Below the pieces are notes generated by a model, which was not told where the DNA came from, searched no databases, and saw only the letters and a program-made list of their open reading frames with translations. From the IMG/VR virus record IMGVR_UViG_3300046387_000741, positions 1 through 32,370 of that record: 32,370 nucleotides of DNA; one strand, written 5' to 3'. Source of the stretch: a virus. Numbering within the stretch: position 1 is the first letter of the stretch; the number at the start of each line of letters is the position of its first letter. A program made the position numbers and the translations under genes. Below are positions 24,919-31,554 of this stretch, piece by piece.

Positions 24919-25285
24919 AGAACCAAAAGACCTCGCTGAGGCAATGGAGATGGTTCCCTTAATGGAAGCATTTGTGAAGGCAGTCAAATCTGCCGTAAAA
25001 GATAAGCTTAATAATGATTTAGAGATTCCTGGTTTCAAGCTACGCAATAGTGGGAACATGACTTCCTACGAAGCCAAGAAAGTAGCGGAGCAACTAATGG
25101 ACTCTAATCTCATTAAGTGGGAAGACTTGTTGGAATCAATGAAGTTTTCGATTGAAGGACTTGTGCCCGTTTGGGCAGAGAAGACAGAGCAGTCAATTGC
25201 AGAGGCTCGCAAGGATTTGAAATCAAGATTGAGCGAGGTTGCCATAAGCAAGCCAAAGGCATCCTCAATAACTAGAATTAAGTGA
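24905..25285 (+). CDS. Separate C-terminal part of the DUF2800-type nuclease
   Basis: A 126-residue protein that overlaps the upstream ORF by 14 bases in another frame. Residues 20-60 (EAFVKAVKSAVKDKLNNDLE, then IPGFKLRNSGN) resemble the C-terminal region of DUF2800 proteins, which usually form one chain with the nuclease. The rest is helical (SYEAKKVAEQLMDSNLIKWE). It probably binds the nuclease in trans, or is fused to it by a +1 ribosomal frameshift at the overlap; no obvious slippery sequence is visible. A plain independent protein is also possible. Confidence 0.6.
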   Translation: MNWLEEPKDLAEAMEMVPLMEAFVKAVKSAVKDKLNNDLEIPGFKLRNSGNMTSYEAKKVAEQLMDSNLIKWEDLLESMKFSIEGLVPVWAEKTEQSIAEARKDLKSRLSEVAISKPKASSITRIK

Positions 25286-25617
25286 ATGCAACGAGGCGAG
25301 AAGATAACCCTGAGGGTAAAGAAGAAAACCCCTTCCTTGAACACCATGCTGAGATTAAATCGATGGGAATTGTTGGCGGAGAAATCGGACATGAATCGGG
25401 CGGTAATGCTCGCCATAGAGTCCGCGTTGTTAGCCGTAGGGTTAGGCTCTGTGACCCAGATAACCTCGTTGGGGGGGTCAAGCATCTCCTCGATGCGCTC
25501 AGGATTGCGGAAGTTATTCCTGAAGACAACCCTGAGGCAATCAGGCTCGAAGTCTCCCAAGAGAAAGTCCGTTCGTACTCGAAAGAAGAAACGTGGGTGG
25601 AGGTAACAGTATTATGA
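25286..25617 (+). CDS. rusA-like: RusA-like Holliday-junction resolvase, split by a frame change
   Basis: The N-terminal part is in the frame of ATG 25286 (ITLRVKKKTPSLNTMLRLN, the PSxN start of the RusA family). The C-terminal part is in the frame ending at 25617 (VRLCDPDNLVGGVKHLLDAL, the DPDN metal site, then the IPEDNPE acidic pair). A single -1 shift between about 25400 and 25430 would give a chain of about 110 residues, normal for the family (E. coli RusA is 120). Neither frame alone has the whole fold. The start sits in the upstream TGA context and the end overlaps the next gene as ATGA, so both ends look authentic. No slippery heptamer was seen. Confidence 0.6.
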
Positions 25618-25793
25618 ATGATTTATACAAAGATACGGGATTTATATTATTATGTTTATTGGTCGTGATGCTTTTTGCATGGGCACTCGGAGGATGTGCA
25701 AGCTCAATGAAATGTGGCAGTTGCCCGTCCGAAGGGCATGGTGCGTGCCCCTTTAACCCTACTAACTGCTGTAACGGACATAAGCATGATTGA
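25614..25793 (+). CDS. Small Cys-rich lipoprotein
   Basis: A 59-residue protein with a hydrophobic N-terminal segment (FILLCLLVVMLFAWAL) ending in a lipobox-like LGGC at about residues 25-28. The mature part has several Cys (KCGSCPSEGHGACPFN, then CCNGHKHD) and could bind metal or form disulphides. Shine-Dalgarno GGAGG lies ten bases before ATG 25614. Its place inside a replication operon is odd. Superinfection exclusion or envelope modification by an early lipoprotein is a guess. Confidence 0.55.
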   Translation: MNDLYKDTGFILLCLLVVMLFAWALGGCASSMKCGSCPSEGHGACPFNPTNCCNGHKHD

Positions 25794-26286
25794 TAAAGAC
25801 GCTAGATTATCAATTCGCCTAACGGCAGAAGCTAAGCAGAACTTGGATACCTATTGCCGATTCACAGGACAAAAGCCTGCTGAAGTGGTACGGGCAGGAA
25901 TAGCCCAAATTATGGCACCATATTTCGGTCAGATTATGTCTGCCCCAAGAGAACCAATTGTACAGGAAGTTGTTCAACCAACCACCAATCGCTTGGAGAT
26001 AGATGACTCCGAAAGAGTTGCATATACCCAAGTATTCATTGGTGCAGTACAGAATTGTAAGTTCCCGCCTAGAATCGCCAAGGCAATCAAGGAGAATTGG
26101 GAAGCAATTCAAGAATCGCAAATCCCTGCCGAAATACTTGCTGAAGCGTATGGGGATTATTGCAAAGCAGAGAAATCTGCAGGCAGGGAGTTCTGCCACC
26201 CCAACTCATGGATAACGAACCATGGTTGGTTAAACGAAAACTATGACGAGGGAACTGGAGGTCCCATTTATGATACGGATAGATAA
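25786..26286 (+). CDS. RHH-type protein, possible replication initiator/helicase loader
   Basis: A 166-residue protein from ATG 25786, overlapping the lipoprotein stop by eight bases. Residues 1-45 form a ribbon-helix-helix (DARLSIRLTAEAKQNLDTYC, then PAEVVRAGIAQI). Residues 80-155 form a helical domain ending in EFCHPNSWITNHGWLNE, a tail type seen in phage replication proteins next to DnaB helicases. It lies immediately upstream of the helicase with a 17-base overlap, so it may recognise the origin and load the helicase. This rests on position and RHH layout. Confidence 0.5.
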   Translation: MIDKDARLSIRLTAEAKQNLDTYCRFTGQKPAEVVRAGIAQIMAPYFGQIMSAPREPIVQEVVQPTTNRLEIDDSERVAYTQVFIGAVQNCKFPPRIAKAIKENWEAIQESQIPAEILAEAYGDYCKAEKSAGREFCHPNSWITNHGWLNENYDEGTGGPIYDTDR

Positions 26287-27700
26287 CAACAGAGCACTAG
26301 AAATATTTGGAGCAGAAGTGGAAGAAGATACAGACGCAGAAAGAGGATTCCTTTCGGTCACAAAGTGGCCTGAGGATATTGAAACGTTCAGCTTAGACAT
26401 TTGGAACTACGCTTTAGAACAAGGAATCAACGAGGAACATTTTACTAATAAGGCTAACAAGGAATGGTACATAGCTTCCAAGCAAGCAGATGCAGATGAT
26501 GAGTTTGGAATGTTTGGAGCATACAAGCGAATCGTTGGTGGCAGGGAAGCTTGGGACTATGAGCATCCCGACTGGAATGACCGAGTGTTAGATGCTTGTG
26601 AGACAAGCATGAGGGGAAGGGAATTTGTAGACCGATTGGTAAAGGCAAAGAAATTTCGGGAACTGAACAAACTAACGAAACAAATCCAAGACGGATTGAT
26701 GGATGCAAATGGTGCGACTGACCCTAAAGACATTTGTGTCATGATTGATAACAAAATCAATCAACTCATGGACTTGAGGGAGCGCACCATGCGTTCGGCA
26801 CAGGAACTCACCGAATACACCGCCCTGCGAATTGAGGAAGAAAGAAAGCAAGGAGGGGCATCCATTGTAACACATTTGCCTTGGCTAAATGGAGTGCTGG
26901 ATGGTGGGTTTCGTGCCGGACAATTGGTAATTGTGGCAGCCCGTCCATCGGTGGGGAAAACAACCCTAGCAATGAACTTTGCATATCATGCAGGAAAAAA
27001 GGGTAAAACAACCGCCATCTTTTCACTTGAGATGTCTGCTGACCAATTATGGAAAAAAATCGCAGCCATAGATTCAGGAGTAGACTTATCTAAGTTTGCA
27101 TCAGGATTTGACACTGAGGCAGACAGGGAGCTTCTAAAGAGTGGACTAAGCAATATAGCTAAGTTGCCAATCTATGTAGATGATGACTCCTCCCAAAGCA
27201 TCGCAAGAGTTAGGTCAGCATGTAAGATAATAAAGCGTAGAGGTTCCCTCGATGCAGTAGTAGTTGATTATGTTGGATTGCTAACTCCTGATGACAAAGG
27301 GATGCCAAGAGAGCAACAGGTAGCTCACATATCTCGTACATGTAAGATAATCGCCAAAGAATTAGAATGCGTAGTCTTTCTCGTCTGTCAGTTGAATCGT
27401 GAATCTGAGAAGTCCAAGACAGAACCAGGAATGCACAACCTTCGTGAATCGGGTGCGATTGAGCAGGATGCAGATTCTGTAATTCTACTTCATAGAGAAA
27501 TACTAGGAGATGACCCTGAGAAATGTGCAGTCATTGTAGCGAAGAATAGATTCGGACGCTCAGGACACTCTAGGGACAAGATAAAATTTGACCGCAAGAC
27601 TCAGCGATTTGTTGAGCAGGTTAAACCAAGGCTCAATGGGGGTGATGCGAAACCTGCATCACAATCCGACTTCATTGAGAAAACTCAAAACAGGATATAA
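26270..27700 (+). CDS. dnaB-like: DnaB-family replicative helicase
   Basis: 476 residues from ATG 26270 (Shine-Dalgarno GGAGG eight bases upstream; an upstream in-frame start at 26243 is less likely). The C-terminal RecA-like domain starts near residue 200 (HLPWLNGVLDGGFRAGQL). Walker A ARPSVGKTTLA is near residue 225, and Walker B DAVVVDYVGLL is near residue 330, followed by a QLNRESEK sensor region and RESGAIEQDADSVILL. Length equals bacterial DnaB. It unwinds the fork as a hexamer. No polymerase or primase is encoded here, so host enzymes are needed. Confidence 0.9.
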   Translation: MIRIDNNRALEIFGAEVEEDTDAERGFLSVTKWPEDIETFSLDIWNYALEQGINEEHFTNKANKEWYIASKQADADDEFGMFGAYKRIVGGREAWDYEHPDWNDRVLDACETSMRGREFVDRLVKAKKFRELNKLTKQIQDGLMDANGATDPKDICVMIDNKINQLMDLRERTMRSAQELTEYTALRIEEERKQGGASIVTHLPWLNGVLDGGFRAGQLVIVAARPSVGKTTLAMNFAYHAGKKGKTTAIFSLEMSADQLWKKIAAIDSGVDLSKFASGFDTEADRELLKSGLSNIAKLPIYVDDDSSQSIARVRSACKIIKRRGSLDAVVVDYVGLLTPDDKGMPREQQVAHISRTCKIIAKELECVVFLVCQLNRESEKSKTEPGMHNLRESGAIEQDADSVILLHREILGDDPEKCAVIVAKNRFGRSGHSRDKIKFDRKTQRFVEQVKPRLNGGDAKPASQSDFIEKTQNRI

Positions 27701-27704
27701 CGAT

Positions 27705-28046
27705 ATGCTAGGAACAGCCGAAGTAACCATCCTCGGACGAGTAGTCGCTGACCCAGAGGCAACCAATACCTCAGGTGGACAAGTGATGAAACTCCGAGTT
27801 GCAGTAAATGAACGCCGGAAGAACGGGGAGCACGCGTCCTTCTATAATGTGGATGTTTGGAATGAGAAAAACCAAGCAGCACTATCCAAGGTAAAAAAGG
27901 GAGAACCCTTGCTTATCTTCGCATCCATGAGTACTGAGCAGTACGAAGGGAAGAGCGGAGACAAAATTACCGCCACTCGCTTAAGAATGGAGAAATTCCG
28001 TTTTGTGGGTGGTTCTAAGGAGTCAAGCGAGGAAGACCCCTACTGA
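27705..28046 (+). CDS. ssb: Single-stranded DNA-binding protein
   Basis: A 113-residue OB-fold protein: EVTILGRVVADPEATNTSGG, MKLRVAVNERRKNGEHASFY, NVDVWNEKN, GEPLLIFASM, KITATRLRMEKFRF. The acidic C-terminus ends SSEEDPY, like the protein-interaction tip of bacterial SSB (DDDIPF type). It is shorter than E. coli SSB (178) because the linker is reduced, common in phages. AGGATATAACG provides the ribosome site before ATG 27705. Its stop overlaps the next ATG. Confidence 0.9.
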   Translation: MLGTAEVTILGRVVADPEATNTSGGQVMKLRVAVNERRKNGEHASFYNVDVWNEKNQAALSKVKKGEPLLIFASMSTEQYEGKSGDKITATRLRMEKFRFVGGSKESSEEDPY

Positions 28047-28606
28047 TGCCAAGGACCCCTGAAAAGTCGAATTTCGACCTCGACCTCGAATTTGGTGGCG
28101 AACTGGAAGCTCAGTTATGTCGCATCTTCGAGGGAGAGGGGTCCGTGGAAGTTAAAGCGGATAGGATGTGGAGCAAGAAAGGAAACCTTGTATTTGAATA
28201 TATGAGAGCAGACTACAACTCGCCCGATGGATTTGTCAGGACAGGTCTGCTTACGACTAAAGCAAATTGGTGGTGCAATGTTCTGACTAAAGAATGTGTG
28301 GTAAGCGACCCTGATGAGCCAGCAAGAACAAAGTGGCGAACACAGGGGATGAGGATTTGGCCAGTTGAGCAACTTAGGCACATGCTTCAACATTTACTCG
28401 CTCAAGGCAGAGCATGGGTTGTTGGTGGAGGAGATGGCGGCAGGACGCGAATGATATGCGTACCACTCGATTGCTTGTGCGAAACAAAGTTATTCGACTA
28501 CGAGGTTGATAGGATAATTGCTAAAAGACGAAGAGCATTCATGGAAGATTCTTACTCAGCAAGAGACGAAATCGAAATACATAACATTTTAAAAAATGAG
28601 TTCTAA
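28046..28606 (+). CDS. PD-(D/E)XK nuclease, possible resolvase/endonuclease
   Basis: A 186-residue protein. Residues 11-55 carry DLDLEFGGELEAQL, VEVKADR (E35, K37) and GNLVFEY (E51), matching the PD-(D/E)XK order acid, E-x-K, acid. RTGLLTTKANWWCNVL follows, as in the nuclease family with SG(L/I)xTTxAxxW. It could be an endonuclease cutting branched DNA or recessing ends. It starts at 28046 with the SSB stop, and its last codons overlap the dNMP kinase start by 11 bases. It is the second PD-(D/E)XK enzyme in the operon. Confidence 0.6.
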   Translation: MPRTPEKSNFDLDLEFGGELEAQLCRIFEGEGSVEVKADRMWSKKGNLVFEYMRADYNSPDGFVRTGLLTTKANWWCNVLTKECVVSDPDEPARTKWRTQGMRIWPVEQLRHMLQHLLAQGRAWVVGGGDGGRTRMICVPLDCLCETKLFDYEVDRIIAKRRRAFMEDSYSARDEIEIHNILKNEF

Positions 28607-29192
28607 ACGAATAGTAGGATTGGCAGGTCCCAAGGGTGTGGGTAAATCAACTTTTGCCAATCAATTGGTCTTTGAATACTACCAAGAGGGATTAGATTCA
28701 ATCGTGCGGGTAATGAGTTTTGCTACCCCACTCAAAGAGATGCTCGGATGCATCGTTCACGAAGACTATATCAAGCATGATAAGGAAAGAATAATCCCTC
28801 ACTTGGGTGTGTCCGCAAGGCACTGCCTCCAGACATTGGGTACGGAGTGGGGAAGAAATACTATTTCCAATGATATATGGGTAAACTTAGCTAGGCATAG
28901 GATAGAAGAATCAGATTCTCAGATTTTCATCATTGATGATGTAAGGTTCGATAATGAAGCAAAAATGATTTTAGACCTAGGCGGTGAGGTGTGGAACCTT
29001 TCTCGGGATGGTATTGGCGGTCAGGATGGTCACATATCAGAAGCAGGCATAAGCAAAGAACTAATTACCAAGGAGGTAAACTTGAATGAAAAGGCGGCAA
29101 CCATTGAAGAGGAAGACTCCCTTGCGAAGGGTGAGTCAAAAAAGAGCAAAGGAGGCAAAGGAATACATGAAGCTAAGAAAGGAGTTCCTTGA
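28596..29192 (+). CDS. Deoxynucleoside monophosphate kinase (T4 gp1-like)
   Basis: A 198-residue protein. P-loop GPKGVGKST at residues 11-19, then MSFATPLKEML, LQTLGTEWGRNTISNDIWV (the dNMP kinase signature, near residues 80-100), IFIIDDVRFDNEAKMI (Walker B-like) and GHISEAGI. It converts dNMPs to dNDPs to feed DNA synthesis. From about residue 164 the sequence becomes K/E-rich and is encoded by the same bases as the N-terminus of the HNH protein (107-base overlap), so the C-terminus may have no fold of its own. Confidence 0.8.
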   Translation: MSSKRIVGLAGPKGVGKSTFANQLVFEYYQEGLDSIVRVMSFATPLKEMLGCIVHEDYIKHDKERIIPHLGVSARHCLQTLGTEWGRNTISNDIWVNLARHRIEESDSQIFIIDDVRFDNEAKMILDLGGEVWNLSRDGIGGQDGHISEAGISKELITKEVNLNEKAATIEEEDSLAKGESKKSKGGKGIHEAKKGVP

Positions 29193-29367
29193 GGAGTTTC
29201 CAATCTGTGAAGTGTGTACCAAAAAGCGAGCATCCGATGTCCACCATAAGGACAAGAGAGGAAAGAATTATTTAGAGGTGGATACCTGGTTAAGTGTGTG
29301 CCGGGAATGCCATCAGCAAATCCACGAAAACCCATCATGGGCGAGAGCAAACAATTATTTAGTATGA
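29086..29367 (+). CDS. HNH endonuclease
   Basis: A 93-residue protein. The basic N-terminus (RRQPLKRKTPLRRVSQKRAK) binds DNA. The HNH fold has C41/C44 in CEVC, DVHHKDKRG (H53, H54) and CRECHQQIH (C72, C75, H76, H80), a zinc-bound beta-beta-alpha metal finger. Small enzymes of this form occur in phage recombination and packaging regions; this one lies in the replication operon. Strong Shine-Dalgarno AGGAGG nine bases before ATG 29086, inside the kinase gene, supports this start. Confidence 0.8.
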   Translation: MKRRQPLKRKTPLRRVSQKRAKEAKEYMKLRKEFLEEFPICEVCTKKRASDVHHKDKRGKNYLEVDTWLSVCRECHQQIHENPSWARANNYLV

Positions 29368-29657
29368 AACTAGAACAAAATGTAAAGCAGTGGCACATCG
29401 ACCGAAACCTAATAGATGGTTCGGATGATAAGTCACAAGTAATGAAATTAATCCAAGAGCTGGGCGAGCTATCTGACTCAGTGTGTAAGGGTAAGTCTAT
29501 AAAGGACGATATAGGAGACTTGTTAGTTGTGATGATTAATATATGCGTCCGCAACGGTGTAACCCTAGATGACTGTCTCGCTCACTCGTGGGAAGAGATT
29601 AAAGACCGCAAAGGTGTAATGAGGGACGGAGTTTTTATTAAGGAGCAAGATTTATGA
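29364..29657 (+). CDS. MazG-like nucleotide pyrophosphohydrolase
   Basis: A 97-residue all-helical protein from ATG 29364, overlapping the HNH stop as ATGA. E32 and E35 (LIQELGELSD), then D49 and D52 (KDDIGDLLVVM), form the E-xx-E plus D-xx-D metal site of MazG-type NTP pyrophosphatases. It would hydrolyse dNTPs or (p)ppGpp-like nucleotides and pairs naturally with the nearby dNMP kinase in nucleotide control. An upstream in-frame start at 29298 is inside the HNH gene and less likely. Confidence 0.8.
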   Translation: MKLEQNVKQWHIDRNLIDGSDDKSQVMKLIQELGELSDSVCKGKSIKDDIGDLLVVMINICVRNGVTLDDCLAHSWEEIKDRKGVMRDGVFIKEQDL

Positions 29658-29890
29658 CGGAAGATAACGTACAGGAACCAATCAAGGATAACGCACTAGC
29701 GGATGAAATACTCCGTACAGTATTAAATTACGGAGATAAGGGGGAAAAGGTTAAGCTGAGTGATGCTCTTGGGGCAATGGTATTTGCTGGTCTTGAGATT
29801 TACTTTGCATCCCGTTTCGCCTCTCAAACTCCCGAGCAGCCCGAAGGTGGCGACAACTCCGAAAAGGAGTCTTCCCAGCCTTCAGCTTAG
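29654..29890 (+). CDS. Small acidic protein ending the early operon
   Basis: A 78-residue protein, coupled to MazG by ATGA. A helical body (residues 15-55, LADEILRTVLNYGDKGEKVK, then AMVFAGLEIYFASRF) precedes a disordered Q/E/S/P-rich tail. The last 140 bases overlap an opposing minus-strand ORF with a zinc motif, so the tail may be constrained by it. Function unknown. Confidence 0.5.
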   Translation: MTEDNVQEPIKDNALADEILRTVLNYGDKGEKVKLSDALGAMVFAGLEIYFASRFASQTPEQPEGGDNSEKESSQPSA

Positions 29891-30029
29891 GACCCAAATT
29901 AAAGTGCCAATACTCGCAGGAGCATTCTCCGAATCCGGAGAACTCCTCGAGGTCGGCCAAATGAATATTGTCAGAGTTACTCATACTCGTCACTAAATAG
30001 CGACGAGCTTCTAAGTGCTCGACATTCAA
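29751..30029 (-). CDS. SWIM-type zinc-finger small protein
   Basis: A 92-residue protein in the minus frame. TTG 30029 starts it; ATG 29984 would give a shorter form. The core is FGECSCEYWHF, 20 residues between the second Cys and the next Cys, then CRHLRAAREF: the C-x-C-xn-C-x-H pattern of SWIM zinc fingers, which bind DNA or proteins. The ORF runs convergently into the last early gene and shares 140 bases with it. Length and motif suggest it is real. A chance match is the alternative. Confidence 0.55.
   Translation of the reverse strand: MNVEHLEARRYLVTSMSNSDNIHLADLEEFSGFGECSCEYWHFNLGPKLKAGKTPFRSCRHLRAAREFERRNGMQSKSQDQQIPLPQEHHSA
29925..30007. other. Inverted repeats in the convergent junction
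   Basis: TTCTCCG-AATC-CGGAGAA (29925-29942, 7-bp stem) and CTCGTC-N10-GACGAG (29986-30007, 6-bp stem). They lie just past the end of the early operon but inside the SWIM ORF. No T-run follows either, so intrinsic termination is doubtful, though either could still slow convergent transcription. Confidence 0.35.
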
Positions 30030-30033
30030 GAAC

Positions 30034-30204
30034 TTACCTAGCCTTATCGAGGATAGCTTTTAGCTTAATAAGCTTCTCAAGCAAATCTTCTTTCTCTTTC
30101 GTGATTCTTTTCTCACGATTAAGAACATACTCATAGTCTGCCTTGAGTATGGATTCTTGTGCTTTTATATCCGCGATTCGGTTATCTTTTTCTATATTTT
30201 CCAT
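30034..30204 (-). CDS. 56-residue coiled-coil peptide
   Basis: A short ORF, ATG 30204 to TAA at 30034. The product is one long charged helix (MENIEKDNRIADIKAQESIL, then LKADYEYVLNREKRITKEKE). It overlaps the Cys-rich gene by 13 bases and ends four bases before the SWIM start, so it sits in a compact operon. Its helix may pair with a partner or with itself. Function unknown. Confidence 0.6.
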   Translation of the reverse strand: MENIEKDNRIADIKAQESILKADYEYVLNREKRITKEKEDLLEKLIKLKAILDKAR

Positions 30205-30509
30205 CCTACAAAATCTTGGTCAAATCTCTTAACACCCCAGCACATATTATCTTTTACCATGGCGAGGTAAGGAGTGTAGCATCCACATCCTAAGTCTGGT
30301 CTTTCCGGCGGGCGGCAAACCTTTCGCCCCACATCATACAGTGGGCATTCTATACAAGCTCTCATGCGGTGCCGCCAAATTGCTCGAGATGCCCTACCAT
30401 TAAAGAGCAAGCGTAAGCTTGCTCGAATTATTTTCAACCAGTCTGTAATTCTAATATTTTTCCCAAAAGCAATGCCCACCCACTCATAAAATCTTTTCTT
30501 CGAAATCAT
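30192..30509 (-). CDS. Small Cys-rich, probably zinc-binding protein
   Basis: A 105-residue protein. The basic helical N-terminus (RITDWLKIIRASLRLLF, then RASRAIWRHRMRA) precedes six Cys (C52, C55, C65, C75, C77, C90) in CIECPLYD, VCRPPERPDLGCGC and MCWG, likely a zinc ribbon-like fold. ATG 30509 overlaps the stop of the 28-residue peptide as ATGA. It may bind DNA or a protein partner. Not a recognised family. Confidence 0.6.
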   Translation of the reverse strand: MISKKRFYEWVGIAFGKNIRITDWLKIIRASLRLLFNGRASRAIWRHRMRACIECPLYDVGRKVCRPPERPDLGCGCYTPYLAMVKDNMCWGVKRFDQDFVGWKI

Positions 30510-30592
30510 TTTCTGAGTATTTTTTCAACGAAGAGGATACTCATACCTATAATAATTAACATAGATAACGAGAATACCTCTACCATGGTCAT
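30506..30592 (-). CDS. 28-residue single-TM peptide
   Basis: A micro-ORF (MTMVEVFSLSML then IIIGMSILFVEKILRK) too short for routine calling. Its ATG overlaps the stop of the Gly-rich gene as ATGA, and its own TGA overlaps the ATG of the Cys-rich gene in the same way. About 18 residues form a membrane helix with a positive C-terminal end. Coupling on both sides argues for real translation. It could be a small holin, a membrane-targeting partner or a regulator of its neighbours. Confidence 0.6.
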   Translation of the reverse strand: MTMVEVFSLSMLIIIGMSILFVEKILRK

Positions 30593-31554
30593 CGTGCGGC
30601 ATCCCTTGATAGAGATTCAGCAAGTTCCATAGCTCGACTTGCATACTTTGGCTCTGGTTCACCCCCAAGTGCTTCTATAATCTTTTGTAGTTTCTCATCA
30701 ACATCAGGAGAACCTTCTGGATTAGAAGGTGCGAATTGTTGAGACAAAGTAGCAGTGGGGCTAAATGGATTAGGTGCTTGGCTTCTTGGAGCTAATGCAA
30801 CCTGTTGAGCAGCTCCTGAGTTGCTCGCACCAATAGTTTGAACGCCTGGAGCATCACGTGGAGTAATTCCACGATTAGCAGCTTGTGCATGTGTCATATC
30901 CCTAGGTGCAGCACCTTGATATGCATCAAGTAATCCTTGAGCCATATTTGCCCCCTTAAATAGCTTTCCTACGCCAGCGCCTTCCATCTTGCCATGAATG
31001 TCACTAACTCCAGCTTTAAGACCATTAACCATACTACCAAACCCTGAGGGTGGTGGAGTGACTGCAGCCAGACCATTCTGTCCAGCTTGGAATGCTAGAT
31101 TAGGAGCTGGGTTAGCCAAGACAGTTCCTGCACCCGTCGGACTCACTCCTGGTGCCATAATACCATTCATTGCGGGAACACCTTGTGTAGCGACCGTACT
31201 GGGCCCCATCAATCCACCCGGTCCAAGGAATTGTCCAGGGCCACCAATCAATCCAAGACCACCCTGCCCCAAAAATCCTGCTTGTGGGGTAATCCCAACA
31301 CCACCAAGATTAGGAAGGAATCCACCAAGCAATTTATCTGCCCCGGCATATAGTCCTGTGCCCGCACCGAGTATACCACTTCCAAGCGAAGAGGCTGCAC
31401 CCGCGAGGTTTCCCGCACCTAATGCTGTGAGTGAACCACCCAAGCCACCACCAAGTGCTCCGAGGCTAGGTCCAATGATTGGTATTGCCGAGGCCATCGT
31501 CCCTAAAGTGCCTAAAATCGTTCCTGCTGCTGGTAATACTGCTACAAATGCCAT
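30589..31554 (-). CDS. Gly/Ala-rich protein, possible internal/ejection protein
   Basis: A 321-residue protein. Residues 1-150 are almost only G, A, L, P, I and S with glycine-zipper-like runs (GALGGGLGGSLTALGAG), giving no strong TM helix but a membrane-active character. The rest is P/A/Q-rich, and the last 60 residues are a charged helix (DEKLQKIIEALGG). Such design fits virion proteins ejected into the host or inserted in membrane, as in T7-like phages. AGGAG precedes ATG 31554 by seven bases. The assignment is by composition only. Confidence 0.45.
   Translation of the reverse strand: MAFVAVLPAAGTILGTLGTMASAIPIIGPSLGALGGGLGGSLTALGAGNLAGAASSLGSGILGAGTGLYAGADKLLGGFLPNLGGVGITPQAGFLGQGGLGLIGGPGQFLGPGGLMGPSTVATQGVPAMNGIMAPGVSPTGAGTVLANPAPNLAFQAGQNGLAAVTPPPSGFGSMVNGLKAGVSDIHGKMEGAGVGKLFKGANMAQGLLDAYQGAAPRDMTHAQAANRGITPRDAPGVQTIGASNSGAAQQVALAPRSQAPNPFSPTATLSQQFAPSNPEGSPDVDEKLQKIIEALGGEPEPKYASRAMELAESLSRDAAR

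Noticed and set aside
25066-25560. Minus-strand 164-residue ORF under the nuclease and RusA genes
   Set aside because: It lies across three plus-strand genes with clear motifs and tight junctions, and its product shows no family pattern.
29760-29996. Plus-strand 78-residue ORF overlapping the end of the early operon
   Set aside because: Starts inside the acidic gene in another frame, lacks a ribosome site and a pattern, and competes with the better-supported SWIM ORF.
29977-29998. GTTACTC at the convergent junction as another late palindrome
   Set aside because: The bases at the right-arm position do not match AGTAAC, and the site lies inside an ORF.
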